A stretch of DNA of 64,000 nucleotides, taken from assembly GCF_000712135.1 (NCBI RefSeq), contig NZ_JOOE01000001.1, forward strand, positions 1,240,001-1,304,000, given 5' to 3'. Under the pieces are notes generated by a model that saw only the letters and a list, made by a program, of their open reading frames with translations, was not told the DNA's origin and searched no databases. The translations under genes were made by a program, and so were the position numbers. Source of the stretch: Sphingomonas sp. UNC305MFCol5.2 (GTDB lineage: Bacteria; Pseudomonadota; Alphaproteobacteria; Sphingomonadales; Sphingomonadaceae). Below are positions 27,571-36,198 of the stretch, piece after piece (within the stretch, counting starts at the first letter, position 1; each line of letters opens with the position of its first letter).

Positions 27571-27620
27571 GCAAAAAATTCCCACCCGGCACAAACTGCC
27601 GCCCGCCACCCTCCTATAAA
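27571..27620 (+). promoter_or_regulatory. fliF operon promoter region: GCAAAA element, dyad and core
   Basis: Three elements are visible: GGCAAAAAATTCCC with GCAAAA at 27571-27576, the dyad GGCACAAACTGCC at 27588-27600, and TCCTATAAA at 27612-27620. GCAAAA to CCTATA is 36 bases, as upstream of fliN. The fliF start is 48 bases past the core. The dyad lies just upstream of the core, where an activator could contact polymerase. Confidence 0.6.
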
Positions 27621-27667
27621 ACAAGGGAGAGGGGCGCTCCTGCCCCTGGCCACATCACGGGGCGGCT

Positions 27668-29293
27668 TTGGAAGCGATCAAGAATCTCGTCGGGCAGCTT
27701 GGCCCGAAGCGGCTGATGCTGATGGGCGGCGTGGCGTTCGCGCTGCTCGCCGCGCTCGCCTTCGTCGCGACGCGCGGCTCGGATCCGCAGATGGGCTATC
27801 TCTATACCGATCTCGATCCGTCCGCCGCCGCGACGATCACCGAGAAGCTCAAGGCGCAGAATGTCGAGTATCAGCTCTCGGCCGACGGCACTTCGGTGAT
27901 GGCGCCGCAGGACAAGCTCGCCGAGCTGCGCATGAGCCTCGCCGGCGAGAAACTGGGCGGCAAGATCGGCTATGAAGTGCTCGACGAGGAGCAGCCCTTC
28001 GGCGTCTCCGCCAGCCGAGCCAAGATGAACGAGACGCGCGCCGTCGAAGGCGAGCTCTCCAAGTCGATCCAGACCATTCAGAATGTCAGCGCCGCGCGCG
28101 TCCATATCGTCATGCCCGAGCGCGCGATGTTCGCCGCCGAGAGCCGCAAGGCGACCGCCGCGGTGACCGTCAAGACCAAGGGACGTCTCTCTTCCGAGCA
28201 GATCGCCTCGATCCGCTATCTCGTCTCCTCCTCGGTTCCCGAGCTCTCGCCCGAAGCCGTCTCCGTCGTCGACCAGACCGGTGCCTTGCTCGCCCGCGCC
28301 GGCGAAGCCGGTTCGGCCGGCGGCGCCGATGCCGACGAACGCCAGCAGGCCGTAGAGGCCAAGCTCCGCGAGGAAGTCGAGGCCCTGCTCGAGCCGATCG
28401 TCGGCCAGGGCAAGGTCCGCGCCGAGGTTTCCGCCCAGATCGACCGCGACCAGACCCGTGAGGAATCGAACCTGTTCGATCCCGACAAGCAGGTCATCTC
28501 GCGCCAGGTCAGCGTCGAGAATGGCGAGCAGAACAGCGAACAGGATGCCGGCGCGCAAACCGCCAGCGTCGGCAACCAACTCCCCGAGGCTCAGGGCCAG
28601 GCGCCAAGCGCCGGTACGGGCAACGGCCGCCAGTCGCGCAGCAACCAGACTTCCGAAGACACGACCTACGACAACAGCTCGACCAAGACCGTCACGCTGC
28701 GCGGCCCGGGCAAGGTCACGCGCCTCACCGTCGCAGTGATGGTCGATGGCGGCGAGAAAGGCCTGCCCCAGCCGCAGATGCAGCGTCTCCAGCGCCTCGT
28801 CGAGAACGCCGTCGGCATGGATGCCGAGCGTGGCGACAGCGTCGTGGTCGAGAGCATGCGCTTCGCCAATGACGACAGCCTCGCCGACAAGGAATCGGGC
28901 TTCTTCTCGAGCCTGCCGATGGACCGGATCTGGGGCCTGCTGCAGATCATCGTGATCGGCGTGGTCGGCCTCCTCGCGCTCAGGATGCTCAAGCCGAAGC
29001 TCATGTCGCAGGCATCGATCCCCGCACTCGAGGCACCCGAAGGCGAGACTGCGCTCTCCGCCCAGTCTCCCGAGATGCTCGCACTCGCCGAACGCGCCGC
29101 CGATGGCGACGACGACGCGATGCGGCAGCTCGAGACCATGAACAACGGCGACCAGCCGCTGCTCGATCAGGAAATCGCGCTCGCCCAGGTCGACGGCCGC
29201 ATCAAGCTCTCCGCCCTCAAGCGCATTGGCGATGCGATCCACGCGAGCCCGCCCGAAGCGGCCTCGGTGATCCGCCAATGGATGAACTCGTAA
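27668..29293 (+). CDS. fliF: Flagellar MS-ring protein FliF
   Basis: A 541-residue protein with two membrane helices, near residues 13-33 and 420-440. Landmarks are YLYTDLDPSAAATITEKLK, the YALARELEEQ-type region (AVEGELSKSIQTIQNVSAARVHIVMPE), KATAAVTVKTKGRLS, and a C-terminal FliG-binding tail (PPEAASVIRQWMN). The start codon is an unusual TTG at 27668 preceded by GGGGCGG. No nearer ATG would retain the first membrane helix. It heads the operon fliF-fliN2-flbD-flhA-fliK-flgD. Confidence 0.96.
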   Translation: MEAIKNLVGQLGPKRLMLMGGVAFALLAALAFVATRGSDPQMGYLYTDLDPSAAATITEKLKAQNVEYQLSADGTSVMAPQDKLAELRMSLAGEKLGGKIGYEVLDEEQPFGVSASRAKMNETRAVEGELSKSIQTIQNVSAARVHIVMPERAMFAAESRKATAAVTVKTKGRLSSEQIASIRYLVSSSVPELSPEAVSVVDQTGALLARAGEAGSAGGADADERQQAVEAKLREEVEALLEPIVGQGKVRAEVSAQIDRDQTREESNLFDPDKQVISRQVSVENGEQNSEQDAGAQTASVGNQLPEAQGQAPSAGTGNGRQSRSNQTSEDTTYDNSSTKTVTLRGPGKVTRLTVAVMVDGGEKGLPQPQMQRLQRLVENAVGMDAERGDSVVVESMRFANDDSLADKESGFFSSLPMDRIWGLLQIIVIGVVGLLALRMLKPKLMSQASIPALEAPEGETALSAQSPEMLALAERAADGDDDAMRQLETMNNGDQPLLDQEIALAQVDGRIKLSALKRIGDAIHASPPEAASVIRQWMNS

Positions 29294-29303
29294 GGATTTG
29301 ACG

Positions 29304-29654
29304 ATGGATACCGAACCCCACGACATCATCCCCGCTGATTCCAGCGAAGCCAGCGGCCCCGTGTTCGAAGATTTCGATCCGCTGCCCGCTGGAGACAACG
29401 CGCCCGTAGGTGCCGAAGGCCTCGAGGCCGTCCACGACGTACCGGTCAAGGTGCAGGCCGTTCTCGGCCGGGCGCGCATGCCCGTCGGAGAGTTGCTCCA
29501 CCTCACTTCGGGCACCGTGGTCGAACTCGACCGCCGCGTCGGCGAGCCGGTCGACATCTTCGTCAACGATCGTCTGATCGCGCGCGGCGAAGTCGTGCTG
29601 ATCGACAATGCGCTCGGCGTCACGCTCACCGAAATCGTTCGTCAGGACCGTTGA
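29304..29654 (+). CDS. fliN: FliN (SpoA-domain) C-ring protein, copy 2
   Basis: This 116-residue FliN has a 45-residue acidic N-terminal extension followed by the SpoA domain (DVPVKVQAVLGRARMPVGELLHL, then GTVVELDRRVGEPVDIFVND and GEVVLID). TAAGGA seven bases before the ATG at 29304 fixes the start. It resembles classical FliN more than the short copy at 12673. The two may be alternative or mixed C-ring subunits. Confidence 0.93.
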   Translation: MDTEPHDIIPADSSEASGPVFEDFDPLPAGDNAPVGAEGLEAVHDVPVKVQAVLGRARMPVGELLHLTSGTVVELDRRVGEPVDIFVNDRLIARGEVVLIDNALGVTLTEIVRQDR

Positions 29655-30988
29655 TGCCCGGATCCATCCGCATGATATTGGTCGGCGCGCCCGGTGGCGA
29701 GTTCCGCCGCGCGGCCGAGCTGGCTCGTGACGCAGGCGCCGCCGTGGCGATGGCCGATACGCCCGTCCAGGCGCTCGATCTGCTCCGCGAAGGCGGCGGC
29801 GACATGGTGATGATCGATGTCGAGACCGACATTGCCGGCTTCATGGCCAGCTTGCGCGCCGAGCGTTTCACGCTCCCCGTGCTCGCCTGCGGCATCCAGG
29901 CTTCGGCCGAGCGCGCGGTTGCGGCAATCCGCGCCGGCGCGCGCGATTACGTTCCCCTGCCGCCGCAGCGCGAGCTGATCGCCGCCGCAATCGCTTCGGT
30001 GATCGAGCGTAAGGCACCGGTCCGCATCGGCGACCACCCCGCTCTCGCCCGCGCCGTGGCGCTCGCTACCGCGGTGGCCCAAACCGGCGCTCCCGTGCTC
30101 GTCACCGGCGAGAAGGGCTGCGGCAAGGAAGTCATGGCCCGCGCGATCCACGAAAGCTCGGGCCGTACCAATCCGCTCTACACCGTCGAATGCGCCGGCG
30201 TTGCTGCCGACGTGCTCGAATCCGAACTGTTCGGCCACGAGGCCGACGCCTTTCCGGGCGCCATCGCGCGCCGCATCGGCCGGCTCGAAAAGGCGGGTCA
30301 CGGCACGATCTTCCTCCGCGAAGTCGGCCGCCTCGCCCCCGCCACTCAGGCGCGGCTGTTCACGGCGATGCAGGAACAGCGCTTCCGCCGGATCGGCGGT
30401 GACGAGGTGGTTCCGTTCCATGCGCGGCTGATCGCCTCGACCAGCATGGATCTCGAGGCGGCGGTGCAGGCCGGCAGCTTCCGCGCCGATCTGCTGGTTC
30501 GCCTCGGCCTCGTCCGGGTCGAGGTTCCGCCGCTTCGCGAGCGTGGCGGCGACGTCGCCCAGCTCGCCCAGCATTTCGCCACGCGTCTCGCCGAAGCCGA
30601 CGGCATGCCTTCGCGCTCCTTCAGCGACGCGGCCCTTGTGCTGCTCTCCCGCTATGGGTGGCCGGGCAATGTCCGCGAGCTCGAAGATTGCATCCATCGC
30701 GCCGTTCTGCTCGCGCAGGGCCCGGCCATCGAGCCGGACGATCTTGTCCGTTCGGACGGCACGCGCCTGCTCGATCTCGAGCTCGCCGAGCCCGGCGATC
30801 TGCAGATCGAGAGTCTGGTCGGCCGCACCGTCGAGGAAGTCGAACGCGAGCTGATCCTCCAGACGCTGACGCGCTGCCATGGCAACCGTACCTCGGCCTC
30901 GGGCATCCTCGGCATTTCGGTCCGGACGATGCGCAACAAATTGCGCACGTTCATCGAGGCCGGCATCGCCGTCGCCCCGGCGCCGTGA
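29654..30988 (+). CDS. flbD: FlbD-type NtrC-family regulator with degenerate AAA+ core
   Basis: The 444-residue protein has a receiver-like domain (1-115; candidate Asp55 in MIDV; the conserved Lys position reads YVPLPP), an AAA+ domain (125-355) and a C-terminal Fis-type HTH (RTSASGILGISVRTMRNKLRTF). Walker A is intact (GEKGCGKE, 152-159). The sigma-54 contact loop GAFTGA reads DAFPGA (198-203), and Walker B reads GTIFLREV with Arg222 where Asp is expected. The region around FRADLLVRLGLV keeps the arginine-finger context. It probably still binds DNA, perhaps at the GGCA-N5-TGCC dyads, but is unlikely to open sigma-54 promoters. The ATG overlaps the fliN2 stop. Confidence 0.88.
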   Translation: MPGSIRMILVGAPGGEFRRAAELARDAGAAVAMADTPVQALDLLREGGGDMVMIDVETDIAGFMASLRAERFTLPVLACGIQASAERAVAAIRAGARDYVPLPPQRELIAAAIASVIERKAPVRIGDHPALARAVALATAVAQTGAPVLVTGEKGCGKEVMARAIHESSGRTNPLYTVECAGVAADVLESELFGHEADAFPGAIARRIGRLEKAGHGTIFLREVGRLAPATQARLFTAMQEQRFRRIGGDEVVPFHARLIASTSMDLEAAVQAGSFRADLLVRLGLVRVEVPPLRERGGDVAQLAQHFATRLAEADGMPSRSFSDAALVLLSRYGWPGNVRELEDCIHRAVLLAQGPAIEPDDLVRSDGTRLLDLELAEPGDLQIESLVGRTVEEVERELILQTLTRCHGNRTSASGILGISVRTMRNKLRTFIEAGIAVAPAP

Positions 30989-31005
30989 TCGGGTGCGCCG
31001 CTCTT

Positions 31006-31122
31006 CTCCCTCTCACGCTTGCGGGAGAGGGCTGGGGTGAGGGTCACTCCCTCCCCTTCAGCGAAGCAGCACGCCGAACCGGCCTCACCCTCACCCAACC
31101 CTCTCCCGCAAGCGGGAGAGGG
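31006..31122. repeat. Paired REP-like hairpins between flbD and flhA
   Basis: A left hairpin (CTCTCACGCTTGCGGGAGAG) and a right 37-base arm (31086-31122) face each other. The right arm is identical to the right arm of the DUF559 cassette at 11304-11340. Here the two arms enclose only about 40 bases and no gene, so it is a 'solo' version of that cassette. It lies inside an apparent operon. Confidence 0.8.
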
Positions 31123-31142
31123 CTAATCGACGAGCAGTCCTG

Positions 31143-33224
31143 ATGCCCCCCGCCATCGCCAACATCCTCAACCGCATCGGCCTGAGCCGCGATCTCGCGC
31201 TCGCCGGCTCGGTCATCGCGATCATCGCGATGCTGATCCTGCCGATGCCGGGCTGGCTGCTCGATCTCGGCCTCGCGCTGTCGATCACCATCGCAGTGAT
31301 GATCTTGATGACGGCGCTCTTCATCGAGAAGCCGCTGGAATTGAGCGCCTTCCCGACGATCCTGCTGATCGCGACGATGTTCCGGCTGGGCCTCAATCTC
31401 GCCTCGACTCGCCTCATCCTCACCCACGGCCATGAGGGCCATGGCGCCGCCGGCGGCGTGATCGGGGCGTTCGGCGAGTTCCTGATGGGTGGCGAGGTCA
31501 TCATCGGCCTCACCATCTTCATGATCCTGATCGTCATCAACTTCGTCGTGATCACCAAGGGCGCGGGCCGCATCGCCGAAGTCGCGGCCCGCTTCAGCCT
31601 CGACGCGATGCCCGGCAAGCAGATGGCGATCGACGCCGATCTCTCAGCCGGCATGATCAGCGAGGAGCAGGCCCGCGAGCGCCGCGCCGAGATCGAGGCC
31701 GAGAGCGGCTTCTACGGCTCGATGGACGGTGCCTCGAAGTTCGTGAAGGGCGACGCGATCGCCGCCCTGCTCATCACTGCGGTCAACATCCTCGTCGGCC
31801 TCACCGTCGGCGTCGTCTCGCACGGCGTGCCGATCGGCGAGGCATTCCATACCTATACCGTGCTCACTGTGGGCGAGGGGCTGGTCAGCCAGATCCCGGC
31901 GCTGATCATCTCGATCGCGGCGGGCCTGCTCGTCTCGAAGGGCGGCATCAAGGGCAAGACCGGCGCGACGCTGGGTGACCAGCTCGGCCGCTATCCCAAG
32001 GCGTTCGGCATGGTCGCGTTCCTGATGGCCGCGCTGGCGCTGATGCCCGGCCTGCCCTTCCTGCCCTTCGCCTGTTTCGCCGCCGCCGCCGGCTATGCCG
32101 CCTGGAAGATGAGCAAGAACGCCCAGGCCAAGGTCGCTCTCGAACTCGCCGCCGCTGCGCAGGAACAGGCCCGCGAGGCCATCGTCGAACAGCCCATCTC
32201 GCAGACGCTCGCGCTCGACGCAGTGCGCATCGAGATCGGCTATGCCTTGCTGCCGATGATCAACGACGAGCAGCGCGAGCCGCGCCTCGACGATCAGGTT
32301 CGCGCGCTCCGCCGCCAGATGGCGACCGATTTCGGCTTCGTCCTCCCCTCGGTCCGCATCATCGACAATATGGGCCTCAAGCCCAACGAATATGTCATCA
32401 CGATCAAGGAGACCGAGGCCGCGCGCGGCGAGATCCGTCTCGAGAAGCTGCTGCTGATCAATCCGGGCGGCGGCCCGGTGGGCATGCCCGGCGAAGCGAC
32501 CAAGGAGCCGGTGTTCGGCCTCCCCGCTTTGTGGATCGATCGCGAGCTGCGCGACGAAGCCGGCTTCCGCGGGCTGACCGTGGTCGATTGCGGCACGATC
32601 ATCACCACGCATCTGACCGAACTGGTCAAGGACAACATCGCCGATCTGCTCTCCTACACCGAGACGCAGAAGTTGCTGACCGACGTCCACAAGGACGCCG
32701 AGAAGCTCGTCGCCGACATCGTCCCCTCCAAGGTCTCGATCTCGAGCGTCCAGCGCATCCTGCAGAACCTGCTATCGGAAGGCATTTCGATCCGCGACAT
32801 CCCGACGATCCTCGAAGGCGTGGCCGAGGCCGCACCGCTGACCGCCAATCTGACCCAGATGACCGAGCATGTCCGCGGCCGTCTCGCCCGCCAGATCAGC
32901 GCGTCGCAGGTTCGCGGCGAAGCGATCCCGGTGGTGACGCTCTCGTCCGAATGGGACCAGGCGTTCGCCGAATCGATTCTCGGCCAGGGCGATGATCGCC
33001 AGCTCGCAATGGCGCCCTCCGCGCTTCAGAAGTTCATCCAGTCGGTCCGCGAAACCTATGATCGGCTGGCGCAGGACGGCGAGATCCCGTGCCTGCTCAC
33101 CAGCCCGGCGATCCGTCCGTTCGTCCGCTCGATCATCGAGCGCGTCCGCCCTGCCACGGTGGTGCTGTCGCAGAACGAGATCCATGCGCGGGCACGCATT
33201 CGGGCGCTCGGCACGATCGGTTGA
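31143..33224 (+). CDS. flhA: Flagellar export gate protein FlhA
   Basis: A 693-residue protein with eight predicted membrane helices in the first 330 residues, the cytoplasmic FHIPEP loop region (FVVITKGAGRIAEVAARFSLDAMPGKQMAIDADLSAG split over the domain), and a large cytoplasmic cargo-binding domain (VQRILQNLLSEGISIRDI, then RPFVRSIIERVRP). It is the export gate subunit energised by proton flow. It lies 154 bases after flbD across a repeat pair, so it may have its own promoter, though none was obvious. Confidence 0.97.
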   Translation: MPPAIANILNRIGLSRDLALAGSVIAIIAMLILPMPGWLLDLGLALSITIAVMILMTALFIEKPLELSAFPTILLIATMFRLGLNLASTRLILTHGHEGHGAAGGVIGAFGEFLMGGEVIIGLTIFMILIVINFVVITKGAGRIAEVAARFSLDAMPGKQMAIDADLSAGMISEEQARERRAEIEAESGFYGSMDGASKFVKGDAIAALLITAVNILVGLTVGVVSHGVPIGEAFHTYTVLTVGEGLVSQIPALIISIAAGLLVSKGGIKGKTGATLGDQLGRYPKAFGMVAFLMAALALMPGLPFLPFACFAAAAGYAAWKMSKNAQAKVALELAAAAQEQAREAIVEQPISQTLALDAVRIEIGYALLPMINDEQREPRLDDQVRALRRQMATDFGFVLPSVRIIDNMGLKPNEYVITIKETEAARGEIRLEKLLLINPGGGPVGMPGEATKEPVFGLPALWIDRELRDEAGFRGLTVVDCGTIITTHLTELVKDNIADLLSYTETQKLLTDVHKDAEKLVADIVPSKVSISSVQRILQNLLSEGISIRDIPTILEGVAEAAPLTANLTQMTEHVRGRLARQISASQVRGEAIPVVTLSSEWDQAFAESILGQGDDRQLAMAPSALQKFIQSVRETYDRLAQDGEIPCLLTSPAIRPFVRSIIERVRPATVVLSQNEIHARARIRALGTIG

Positions 33225-33244
33225 AACCGTTCGCGCAACAATCA

Positions 33245-33254
33245 TCCTATAATG
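33245..33254 (+). promoter_or_regulatory. fliK-flgD promoter core
   Basis: TCCTATAATG, an exact core, lies 38 bases before the fliK ATG and 20 bases after the flhA stop. There is no dyad. It suggests that fliK-flgD can be transcribed separately from the fliF operon. Confidence 0.6.
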
Positions 33255-33292
33255 AAAAGCGGCCCCTTGCGGGTCGAGCAAGAGGCGACCGG

Positions 33293-34678
33293 ATGCAGAT
33301 CAACCCCTTCGGCTTTCCGCTTGGCGCGGGGATGCCCGCGCCGGCGATGAATGGCGCCGGCCTCGGCTTTGCCGATGCGCTCGGCCTTGCCACCGAAGGC
33401 GGCGTTGCCCCGCAGCTGACCGGCCTGGTCGCCTCGGCCCCGCCACCGAAGAATTTCGACCCGAAACTGGCGCGGCTGCTCGCCCAGGCGCAACTCGACG
33501 CACAGGCCCAGCCGCTTCCAGCGGCCGCCGCGCTGCCCGGACTTCAGCAGCCGACCTCCCTGTCCGAATTGATGGCCACCGCGGCCAAATTGCCCGGCGC
33601 GGAGCAGGTACCGGTAGCCGCCCCAGTCGAGGCCGAAGCGGATCCGAGCGCAGCCGTGCCCGAAATCCCCGCTCCCGCCGCGGATCCGGCAGTTCTCACC
33701 CCGGCGATACCGTTGCAGAACCAGGCCGCGCTGCAGCCTGATGAGGCTCTGCCGGATGCGCCGGCATTCGCCCCGCCCGCGGAGACCACACCGGCAAAAC
33801 CGCAAAAGGGAGCACGCGGCCGTGCCGTGACGGCCGATGCGGATCCCGCCCCGTCCGACGCCGCGAAATCCGTAGTCCCGGCCGCGATGCTCGCCGTCAA
33901 CGCCGTGCCGCAGCCAGTCGCTCCGCCCCAATCCGCGCCGCGCGAACCGTCCGCGAACGCACAGGGTGGCGCCGCTGTATCCAAGCCCGGCAAGGTCGCC
34001 GCGCAAGCCGCGCTTGCTCCCGACACGACGCAAGCTGCACCCGCAACCGGTACCGTCGATTTCGCCCGCGCAATCGCAGCGAAAGGTGACTCCACCGGTT
34101 CGGAAGCAAAGGGGGACGGCCAGCCCCAGCCCGAAATCACACTCGCAGCCACTCCGAAAACCGACGCCGCCGCGCCGATCCTGCCGCAGCACGCACAGGC
34201 CACGACCTCTACCAGCGCAGCCCCCGTCGCCGCCCATACAGCGGAACCGGTGATCGAAGCCCGCCCCGGCCATCTCGGCCATTCGCTGGGCGTCGAGATC
34301 GCGCGGAAAGTCGAGCTCGGCGAGGATACGCTGCGCATCCGCCTCAATCCGATCGAGCTCGGCCGCATCGAAGTCACCCTCGCCTTCGACGACAAGGGCA
34401 GCCTGCAGGCGACCGTCCGCACCGAGAGCGCGCAGGCGATGGACCTGCTCCGCCAGGACGCGCCCGATCTCGCCCGCACGCTCGATCAGGCCGGCGTCCG
34501 CACCGACGCGCAGAGCTTCCGCTTCGAAAATCGCGGCGGCGACAGTGGCGGCCAGCAGGCCCAGCAGCAGCACAACCAGAATCGCGGCCAGTTCGCGTCG
34601 TCCGACGACGATGCGGCCGTCGCCGAACCCATCTACCGCCCGATCCGCAGCGACGGGCAGGTCGATCTTCTCGCCTGA
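33293..34678 (+). CDS. fliK: Flagellar hook-length control protein FliK
   Basis: The 461-residue protein is mostly low-complexity and Ala/Pro-rich, with a conserved C-terminal hook-length domain (LGVEIARKVELGEDTLRIRL, NPIELGRIEVTLAFDDKGSL, then ESAQAMDLLRQDAPDLARTL and AGVRTDAQSF). A Gln/Asn-rich tail follows. FliK measures hook length and triggers the FlhB switch. The ATG at 33293 (MQINPF) follows a short spacer from the promoter core. Confidence 0.9.
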   Translation: MQINPFGFPLGAGMPAPAMNGAGLGFADALGLATEGGVAPQLTGLVASAPPPKNFDPKLARLLAQAQLDAQAQPLPAAAALPGLQQPTSLSELMATAAKLPGAEQVPVAAPVEAEADPSAAVPEIPAPAADPAVLTPAIPLQNQAALQPDEALPDAPAFAPPAETTPAKPQKGARGRAVTADADPAPSDAAKSVVPAAMLAVNAVPQPVAPPQSAPREPSANAQGGAAVSKPGKVAAQAALAPDTTQAAPATGTVDFARAIAAKGDSTGSEAKGDGQPQPEITLAATPKTDAAAPILPQHAQATTSTSAAPVAAHTAEPVIEARPGHLGHSLGVEIARKVELGEDTLRIRLNPIELGRIEVTLAFDDKGSLQATVRTESAQAMDLLRQDAPDLARTLDQAGVRTDAQSFRFENRGGDSGGQQAQQQHNQNRGQFASSDDDAAVAEPIYRPIRSDGQVDLLA

Positions 34679-34687
34679 GGAACGCGC

Positions 34688-35344
34688 ATGACCACCGTCA
34701 ATTCCGCCACGAGCAACACGCCCACGACCGACACCACCGGCGGGTCCAAGCTCAATGCCGATTTCACCATGTTCCTCAAGCTGCTGACCACGCAGATGCA
34801 GAATCAGGATCCGCTCGATCCGATGGACACGGCGCAATATACCCAGCAGCTGGTCCAATATTCGCAGGTCGAGCAGTCGATGGCGCAGACCACGACGCTC
34901 AAGTCGATCCTGTCGAGCCTCGGCACGCAGAATCTGACGCAAGCCTCGGCGATGATCGGCCATATGGTCGAGACCAATTCGGGCACTGCGGGCCTCAGCG
35001 CCGAAAAGCCGGCGCAGTGGCTGTGGTCCGCGCCGCGCGAAGTCGGCACGATGACCGCGACGATCACCGATGCGAAGGGCAAGGTCGTCGACACGCGTAC
35101 CGTCGAAGGCGGCGCCGCCGCGGGCAACATGTCGTGGGACGGCACCACCAGCGCCGGCAAGAAGCTCGGCGCCGGCGATTACACCTTGGCCCTCACCGGC
35201 AAGGACGCCTCGGGCAACGACGTCAAGATCGTCGCGCATTCGGTCGGAATCGTGACCGATGTCGCGCTCGAGAACGGCACCATCCAAGTCACCGTCAATG
35301 GCCACAAGAGCGACACCGCCAATCTGGTCCGCATCGGCACCTGA
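34688..35344 (+). CDS. flgD: Flagellar hook cap protein FlgD
   Basis: A 218-residue hook scaffold. The N-terminus has the canonical DFTMFLKLLTTQMQNQDPLDP and QYTQQLVQYSQVEQ. The C-terminal half has the FlgD Ig-like/tudor pattern (GNMSWDGTTSAGKKLGAGDY). GAGGAA precedes the start nine bases after fliK. Confidence 0.96.
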   Translation: MTTVNSATSNTPTTDTTGGSKLNADFTMFLKLLTTQMQNQDPLDPMDTAQYTQQLVQYSQVEQSMAQTTTLKSILSSLGTQNLTQASAMIGHMVETNSGTAGLSAEKPAQWLWSAPREVGTMTATITDAKGKVVDTRTVEGGAAAGNMSWDGTTSAGKKLGAGDYTLALTGKDASGNDVKIVAHSVGIVTDVALENGTIQVTVNGHKSDTANLVRIGT

Positions 35345-35368
35345 TCCCACCCATAGGCATTGGATACC

Positions 35369-35405
35369 GGGCGCCGGAGCGGGAATTTCCGCTCCGGCGC
35401 CTTCT
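35369..35405 (+). terminator. Terminator after flgD
   Basis: A strong stem (GGCGCCGGAGCGG with its complement, AATT at the loop) ends at 35401 and is followed by TTCTTTC. It closes the fliK-flgD unit. Confidence 0.8.
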
Positions 35406-35532
35406 TTCCGCCTATGGCCTGATGATTTTGCCTGTCCCCGATTCCGGCTCGGGTCATCTGGAAGATGAATTCCGTACGATCACCTAGCGGGCATTCCCCC
35501 GGGGCATTCGGCACATCCGCGCGCGCGTCCCG

Positions 35533-35605
35533 TCTATAATGAAAGCAGAGAGACGAGCGGGCCGTTCTGATCCCCTCTGCGGTGTGCTCGTCTCTTCTCC
35601 CCTTT
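35533..35605 (+). ncRNA. Candidate small RNA with a flagellar-type promoter core
   Basis: TCTATAATG (35533-35541) matches the island core, but no + strand gene follows. Downstream, AGAGACGAGC (35549-35558) pairs perfectly with GCTCGTCTCT (35586-35595), followed by TCTCCCCTTTT. A second complementary pair (GCAGAG 35545-35550 and CTCTGC 35575-35580) interlocks with the first and would allow a pseudoknot or an alternative fold. A transcript of 50-60 bases is plausible. The rest of the 374-base flgD-35719 gap holds only terminators. Confidence 0.35.
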
Positions 35606-35640
35606 TCGAGGATCGCAATCCCCCGTGATCCAAAACGACA

Positions 35641-35672
35641 AAAGCCAGGCTGGTGGAAACCAGCCTGGCTTT
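35641..35672 (-). terminator. Terminator for the minus-strand gene at 35719
   Basis: AAAGCCAGGCTGG and CCAGCCTGGCTTT form a 13-bp stem with a six-base loop. It has T/A tracts at both ends, so it can act in both directions. Confidence 0.85.
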
Positions 35673-35718
35673 CGTGCTCGAGCCCCCGCTCGAAAAGATT
35701 GGATCGACGGCGCGTGTC

Positions 35719-36069
35719 TCAGCCGTTGGCAGCGGGCATCAGCACGAGTGGACGGGCATCGACCGGTAGCTGGATCAATTCGCCGGGCACCGTCACGGCG
35801 GCAGGCGCGGTGCGGATGCTGAAATCGTCGAGCGCGCAGCCGGCGATCGCGGCCGGCGCGGTGAGCATCGCGATGCAATCGGCGATCGAGGGATCTTCGC
35901 GCGGGCCGAGCGTGTCGAGCACGTCCGAAAGCGTCATGCCAGGGGCCTGCAGCGCCTTTTCGGCCGCCGCGCTCCACAATGCCCGCACATCCTCCACGTT
36001 CAGCGTCAGCGTCACCGTGAAGCTCTGGCCGGTGTCCGCAGCATCATGGCTGAAGTCGCGAAGATTCAT
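35719..36069 (-). CDS. Unknown small protein of the flagellar island
   Basis: This 116-residue protein begins MNLRDFSHDAADTGQ and contains SFTVTLTLNVEDVRALWSAAAEKAL and DPSIADCIAMLTAP. It is predicted mixed alpha/beta, without signal peptide or membrane helix. GGGAA lies upstream of the ATG and a strong terminator follows. I do not recognise the family. It lies between flgD and flagellin, together with another unknown gene on the same strand, and has no visible link to a biochemical role. Confidence 0.6.
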   Translation of the reverse strand: MNLRDFSHDAADTGQSFTVTLTLNVEDVRALWSAAAEKALQAPGMTLSDVLDTLGPREDPSIADCIAMLTAPAAIAGCALDDFSIRTAPAAVTVPGELIQLPVDARPLVLMPAANG

Positions 36070-36198
36070 GCGAATTTCCCTTTTCTCTTCTTTTTTGCCC
36101 GAGCGATTATCCGCCCAATGCCTCAGCGGCGCCCGCCACCACACTCCGGGATGCCCCGATACGTAAAGTTACCGGTACCAATGACACCAGCATGACTT

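Noticed and set aside
27588..27612. Possible sigma-54 -24/-12 promoter before fliF (GGCAC ... TGC)
   Set aside because: The GG and GC pairs are separated by 8 bases instead of 10, and no other flagellar promoter here fits the sigma-54 pattern. The element is better read as a dyad.
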